NCBI GenBank assembly: GCA_008933995.1
Contig: WARS01000036.1
Location: 20,073,285 to 20,137,284, forward strand
Length of the DNA: 64,000 nucleotides
Direction: 5' to 3'
Source of the DNA: Datnioides undecimradiatus
Taxonomy: Eukaryota > Chordata > Actinopteri > Lobotiformes > Datnioididae
Shown piece after piece: positions 58,507 through 64,000 of this stretch. The position numbers and the translations under genes are program-made. Below the pieces are notes generated by a model. That model searched no databases and was not told the origin of the DNA. It was given only the letters and a program-made list of their open reading frames with translations. The first letter of the stretch is position 1; every line of letters begins with the position of its first letter.

Positions 58507-61500
58507 TCTATACATCGAACGGTTTTAAAGTGTTTCAAGTGCTGATATTCGAAACGGCTCCAACTGCTGCTTCAGTACGCTGGACATCTTTGGACGAACA
58601 TCGTGTTTTCCTCTGTTGCACGCAAAGTGTCACAGTTATTCGCATATTTCATGTGGAGACGAACGTGCTGTGATTCAAACTATGGACTGTAACTAACGGG
58701 ACTGAGGAGACACATGTATTTACACTGACACCAGCCCACACAGAGAACCGCATCTCTGGGTTTTCACAGTGTAGTAAGGTTTAAAAGAAGCCTCAATAGA
58801 CAATGATGGATGTTCTATGTAAAGATAAAGAGGAGTAATGGCGGAGCGTGACGTCACACTCCCTCTGCGTGTGCTGTCATCTGAGCTTCTGTGCTCTGTG
58901 TTGTGTGTTGATGCGTATGAGCGTGCATGTGTGTGCCTCCCTGTGTTTGCACCGAGATGCTGCTGCTTTAGTCTGAGCTGCAGCGGGGATGAATGCTGTG
59001 TAATACACCTTTAAATAAAAAGGATATTCTGGGGCTAATCTTAAAACCCAGTGAAAGGCTGCACAACAAGTTTTCCATAGCTTCCAGTTTTTAGTTTTTA
59101 GAAACAAGGGATCATGGGAAGCTGGGTTTCTTACTTCAAATGACCGACGACTAAATGTAGTGTGGTACGGAAACGTGTGCATCGCTGAAACTTGGAGTGC
59201 TGGTGTTGCATAGGGACTGATTTGCATTTGGCAGGCCAGTGGTCAGATATCAGCATGTTTTATTTGAATACTGGGAGTTATCTGGACTGTTTTCTGTTTA
59301 AAAGTGACACATATATTGTTGCTCAGCTAAAGACACTGACACGACGCTGACTTAAAGTAATGTTAATCTGAATTTAGCACAAGCACAACAGATGGAATTG
59401 ATAAAAATAGGCATTTTCATTTTAAAACACTGTAAAAACGTCCAAGAAAGAGACAAGTGATGAGTTTGTGGCTGTGATGCATGAAAATAGACGTGATGTT
59501 AAAATAAAAATACACCAAACCAACAGAAGTAAAATGTTTTCTCTGTCTGGTATTAAAGCATGGTCAGTTTAGGAGCATCTAAAATCAGACATGCTATCAC
59601 CATCATCTAATGACAGTGTAGATCATGAGAAGCTGCTTTCCAGGCCAATGCAAGACAAGCCCGTGATGACAGACGCTGCTGTGTGCTGGGCACAACCTCA
59701 AATTAAAGCTAATCCCTAAATGTTATTCCTCCAGATTACCCTTTCAAGGAGGCTGCCGTGCAGTTCTCGTTGTGCCACATCATCCCGCAAGAGGTGAATA
59801 AACAGTCTCTCCTTTCATCTTGGTTTACCTCTGCTGGCTGTTTGTTTTAGGTCAGGCAGGTAGCTCACAATGGCTGTTTTGTCAGACAAAATCAAGACAG
59901 CTGTATTTAGAAAAGAGATGATTGTGTCTCGTGTTTCATTCTCGGGGGGAAACGGGCCGATGATCCCAAACATGAGCTCATTTGCAACTTGTCATCGCCA
60001 CAGTGGAAAAAAATGGTTCGGGCTTCGCTCTTGACCTGAAGAAATGGTTCGTTCCGTCATGCTGTGTTTGTCAGTTCATCTATTATCGTCCGTTGTGATG
60101 GTTCAAGCAACGTGGCTCTGATTCAGACTAGGTGCAGCGGTATGTTGCTCTCTGCGTATTTGCTTTTGTCCCAGAAGAAGATCTATGAGTGATATTGCTG
60201 CAGATGGGTTTGCACTGGAGTTAGATGAAGCTCTGTGTGTCACACAGATGCTAACATGTCCCTCGTGCATCTGTTTGTGTCGTCAAAACACTTCCCCCGA
60301 GATCACAAGGTAATTATTTCATCATCTCAAGAAAGCAGAGCTCATTTTCTGGTCAAAACCAGTGTGTCCCCACAGCCGTAACCACGGCAACGACGATGTT
60401 GAGAGGCAGACAACTTGCCCGTGATGTGGGTTGATCTTTCTCCTGCATGAATTTTGGACAAACACTTCTTCACACGTGAAACTCTTTTGGTTTTATCATG
60501 CATTGATTCAAAAGGGGCTGATGTGGATGTTATCTCAAACAGAATTGATTAAAGTACAGTCTGATACTTTGATGACTAACAGCTGCTCCATTATCCCACA
60601 TCTTCTGCTTAAATCAGCTGCTGCAGTTGGCGTGGTGCCCCTGATCGCCGACAAACATCATAAGTGAAAGGAGGAAAATACCTTCTGTTTCTCTCCAGAT
60701 AGCAATCTCCATTTTTGGAATAGAAGCAAATAACCTACGTCCTAAAAAAACACTGAACTACTCTGTTCAAGGGATGATTCATTTGCTAAACCTGTTTGAT
60801 TCCCTTGTGGCTGATCACCGGGTTGTGCCCACGCAGCTTTACATGTACAGATTTCAACATGTGCATTCAAGAGGTTGGACTGCAGTAAATGTGAAAGCAG
60901 CAATACGCAGCTTAAGGTAGCTCGTCTGACCTTTCCCACAGTTGACGCCTCATAACTCCCCGTTATTGTATAATAGCACGGCACAGTCTACGGCTTATGC
61001 CACCACTTCTGACCTCCCACTGGGACCACTCATGGACAGAGTGTGTCTCTCCATAGCTGGGGTTTATTCATCGCCCCCTCAGGACCCCCCTGGCTTGACC
61101 CCAATCCAGGCTCGGTGCAGGTGTTCAACCAGATCTCCTGCATCTCAGGCCGTGCACGTCATTCCTCCTTGCTCCTGCCCCTCTCCCTTCCTCATCAGAT
61201 CCCCGTGGAACAGATTTGTAACTGTCCATTACTCAGCGAGACCGCGGGGTCCTGCTGGCTGATCCCAGTAAAGCCCTCGCTGGTTCCTGCCCACTGTCGG
61301 GCTGCAGACACCTCGGTGTGCTGCTTCGAGGGGACAGCTGTCACAACATTCATCAGCAGCACAGGGAAATGTGTCAGTCCACCCTCCCATGCTGATTTGA
61401 TTTCAGCCACATATTAGCATGAAGGTGGATGGATGATTTACTGCAGTGAACAGGATGCATGGAGCAACATATGGGAGCTTGTTCCCTGTACAGATGTGTG

Positions 61501-61690
61501 CAAAACATTGTGTTCTGACACATTACTCCACACTACTGTGTCTTACTACACACCTCGTACAACACAACCTTGATCCTCGTGGGAACAGTCAACTCGAACA
61601 CGTTTTAACCATGAAAATTAGTTTTCATTTCATTTTTTTCCAGTTTCAGCTCATCTTAGATGTTTCTTTGACAGTTATATAAGTTGTGTG
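58507..61690. other. non-coding stretch
   Basis: AT-leaning with no simple repeats. If the exon at 62254-62462 is real, its 3' UTR would occupy the right part of this stretch. The only AATAAA on the minus strand between the stop and 61000 is at 61063-61068, and its downstream sequence is not notably GU-rich. Confidence 0.3.
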
Positions 61691-61693
61691 GAC

Positions 61694-61745
61694 AATAAAG
61701 CCAATACATTACACTGAGGTGAAATCATCTTTGTGTCTGTGGAGA
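61694..61745 (+). terminator. candidate polyadenylation site, plus strand
   Basis: AATAAA at 61694-61699 is followed by CCAATACATTACA, a plausible cleavage region, and about 30 bases on by a GU-rich ATCTTTGTGTCTGTGG. The upstream region is T-rich. This order of signal, CA cleavage site and GU element is the usual metazoan layout. No convincing + strand terminal exon was found upstream, so the site may be fortuitous. Confidence 0.3.
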
Positions 61746-62253
61746 CCTTGAGGAGCTTGGTGGCATCACACCAAGGCTCAGGTGCGGCGGGGCAGTCAGG
61801 CCTTCTCGCACCTTGAAAGTTGTCTTCTTTACGCATTTTGTCTTCGCTGCTAGCTAGCAGCCGGTAATCCTACCCTCATGTATCAGCGAGGCATCTTTGT
61901 CCAAACTTCAAAGTGAGTTCGGACCCTGCAGCTTCACTGAATCATCAAGTCACTGTGATATCTGTTGATGGTGATTGAATGTCATCTGAGCATACGCTGC
62001 TGCTGACATACGGCAGCATCGCAGTCGTTTGAAGGCGAATGTGACTGAGCTGAGGGAGGCGAAGCTCTGAGCAGCAACACTTTGGGTGTGAGACGCAGTT
62101 TATCAGACCAGTGACGCCTGGAAAGTTTCCTTATGAAACGAGCACTCCAAGGATAACACAGCCATCATCTCTGAGGACCTTTCTCTCTTAAAAGTGAAAC
62201 TAAAATACCTCGGTTAAAGAAGAACACACATTCCACATGTGAAGTTTGCCCAT

Positions 62254-62462
62254 TTATGTTCTCAAGGACGACAAGTATTCCTCATCCTGTTTATCAGTCA
62301 CACGCCCTCCTTTCGAGCTCTTGGAGGCAGTCAGAGTTTGGATTTTTAAGACTTTCTGATCGAGCTCCTCAAGATATTCAGTGACACACGAGATTCTGGG
62401 TTCAGGGAAGACACTTTGAGACTCTTTCGACTTGTTTTCACTTGTAGGAAATTTATTTCTTC
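62254..62462 (-). CDS. candidate terminal coding exon of an unidentified gene (minus strand)
   Basis: On the minus strand CATTTTTCTGCCAG forms a polypyrimidine-CAG acceptor at 62463-62465. Branch-point-like TTCTGAT and CTCAT lie about 20-35 bases upstream of it. The exon then reads 68 codons to TAA at 62254-62256 and starts in phase 1 (one base of the first codon comes from the previous exon). The product is rich in K, E, S, D and T. It holds a short heptad-like helix in VTEYLEELDQKVLKIQTL with L, L, V, I at a/d spacing, and ends DEEYLSSLRT. I recognise no family. Upstream exons would lie beyond 62500, and none is obvious before 64000. A frame of this length can occur by chance, so the call rests on splice context and protein-like composition. 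Confidence 0.4.
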
Positions 62463-62465
62463 CTG

Positions 62466-64000
62466 GCAGAAAAATGCACAAGATGAGCCATCAGAAACTC
62501 CCGCAGGTTAAACCAGGCTACCTAGCTCTAAAGAGAAGGTCACGGTACGAACACCATAAACCTGAAAGCAACCTTAAGCAAACAAGCAAGCGACGAGAGC
62601 AACGTGTGTTCGTCCTGTCGCCAAGCCAAGTCAGGAGATGAAGGAAAGAGCGAGCAGGGGATTGCCTGCACAATGGCCCGTGATGGACTCACAACCTCAG
62701 GCAGGCATCTTGTCAGGCTGAACCATAGGTGGCCGTTCCTCGTGAAACACTCAAATATCACTTAACAGCCCTCACATGCCATTCATGAGCACACAGAACT
62801 AACAACCATCGATTAGTGGATTCAGGTGCGCTAATTCAAGCGTAGAACAATGAGGGTACTTGGGGAATAATAGCCGCCGATCTTCAAAGTGGCTCGACAG
62901 TTTGATTCCTCAGTCTGTACTTTGGCTGTGTCACAACACGGGGAGGCGTCCGGGGCAAAGTGAAGACTCCCAGCTGGATCTGACGACCCGTACAATCAAC
63001 ACAAAACCCGTAAGAAGGGGATGAAAGAGGGGTTTAATCCCTTCTATTGAATGTTCGCTGACAACACATACGAGGGTCTAAAGTGTGTGTTAGATGTGGG
63101 TAATGAGGGTAGGTTATTATTTCGCCCCTGACCGGGGTAGTTCTTCATACGCAAACATTGTTCGTGCACTTCAGAGCTCTCCGGGAGGATCAGAGGAGCG
63201 AGGGATGGAGAGGATACGGGTATGAAAGACTGGCTGGACGCTCAGTTCTCAGAAGAGGTGGATAGGAAAACTATTCTAATAATGAATAATACCAACAAGA
63301 AGCTGCCATTGGTAACTCCAGACTGCCCACAACCACGGACGGATAAGCAGACAATGGGCCCTCGGCCTCTTTGTGGTTATTACTAATATCAAATGACATT
63401 TATTAGTTTTTAACAGTTTTATTGTTGAAACTGTCCATAAAGTTCGGTTTTCTTGATGCACATTGCAGCAAATATCCTAATCCTATGCAAACCTACACAT
63501 ACTGTGCATTTGAACATTGTTATTCATTGTTGTTCTTGTAATTCAGCGCCAGTCAACCCTCTTCTCCAATCGAGCACTTCACTGCATCCAAGAGGGACAT
63601 CTGAGCATGTGGACCGCGGTTATAAATTTTCCACCTCTGAGAGGAAAATAATTCCTCTGTGGGATTAGGGAATGGAGAGCAAGGTGGAAGGAAAAAGAGA
63701 CACCGTCCTGGGATGGGCTGTAAACCAATCTGACTGGAGGAGGACAGTGAAATCGCCCCCCATGTTCTCACAAAACCCCCTGGGGTCGTGGTTTGCTCGT
63801 CCACTTTGGGCGCCAGCTACAGGTTTTTCAATGGTTATTAGGGATTTTTATGTTTTTTTAATTTAGCTTATGGTACGGTTTGGGAGAAAATGCAAAGATT
63901 TGACAATGAACATGTGCAAAAACAGTGTATAAATGAGTTTGACAATTGAAAGATGTTATTTATTTAGAAGGCAGTACAAAATCACATAGCTGGTACAGAA
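62466..64000. other. probable intron or flank of the minus-strand exon; no other gene seen
   Basis: No second exon with matched splice sites is found. Minus frames at 62540-62761, 63276-63461 and 63553-63804 lack domains. Composition is ordinary, becoming AT-rich after 63830. Confidence 0.3.

Overview
The window reads as vertebrate, most likely teleost (bony fish), nuclear DNA. Supporting signs are dense (CA)n/(GT)n microsatellites, two degraded 3' ends of a LINE whose closing residues and GGA-AAG-type tail I recognise from percomorph genomes, isolated CpG-rich patches in otherwise mixed-composition DNA, and no compact gene arrangement. There are no operons, ribosome binding sites, CRISPR arrays, phage genes or bacterial IS elements. 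Open frames longer than about 120 codons fall in low-complexity, GC-skewed or repeat DNA and do not look like proteins.

Layout. At the left edge (1-47) a short open frame with an acidic, protein-like C-terminus ends in TGA; it may be the last codons of a + strand gene entering from outside, followed by 3' UTR-like DNA. About 3 kb further on, 5020-5703 is a CpG-rich, promoter-like island with one good splice donor on each strand (minus, intron from 5114 downward; plus, intron from 5704 upward). It may be a first-exon region, possibly bidirectional. From about 5.8 to 61 kb I find no convincing coding exon. This long stretch carries scattered microsatellites (densest at 19-28 kb), a minisatellite with a perfect 95-bp duplication (13.6-14.1 kb), a retroposon tail (10.7 kb), two LINE 3'-end fragments (30.5 and 31.2 kb), a hairpin-forming inverted repeat (33.2 kb), a polypurine tract (38.2-38.6 kb), a degenerate GTAG-rich array (53.6-54.0 kb) and a tRNA-like SINE remnant (54.3 kb). 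Several blocks rich in TAAT-type homeodomain cores look like candidate conserved non-coding elements, but that is inference without alignment.

At the right end, a plausible terminal coding exon on the minus strand (62254-62462) has a polypyrimidine/CAG acceptor, branch-point-like sequences, 68 codons with a short coiled-coil segment, and a stop. A + strand polyadenylation signal at 61694 lies about 550 bp away, so two genes may end towards each other here. I could not identify either gene.

Overall this is probably an intergenic or intronic regulatory region of a fish genome with gene edges at both ends. I found no complete gene and no convincing new multi-gene system. The best leads are the 62.4-kb exon, the dual-donor CpG island, the 18.48-kb YY1/TISU-like start and the 33.2-kb hairpin.
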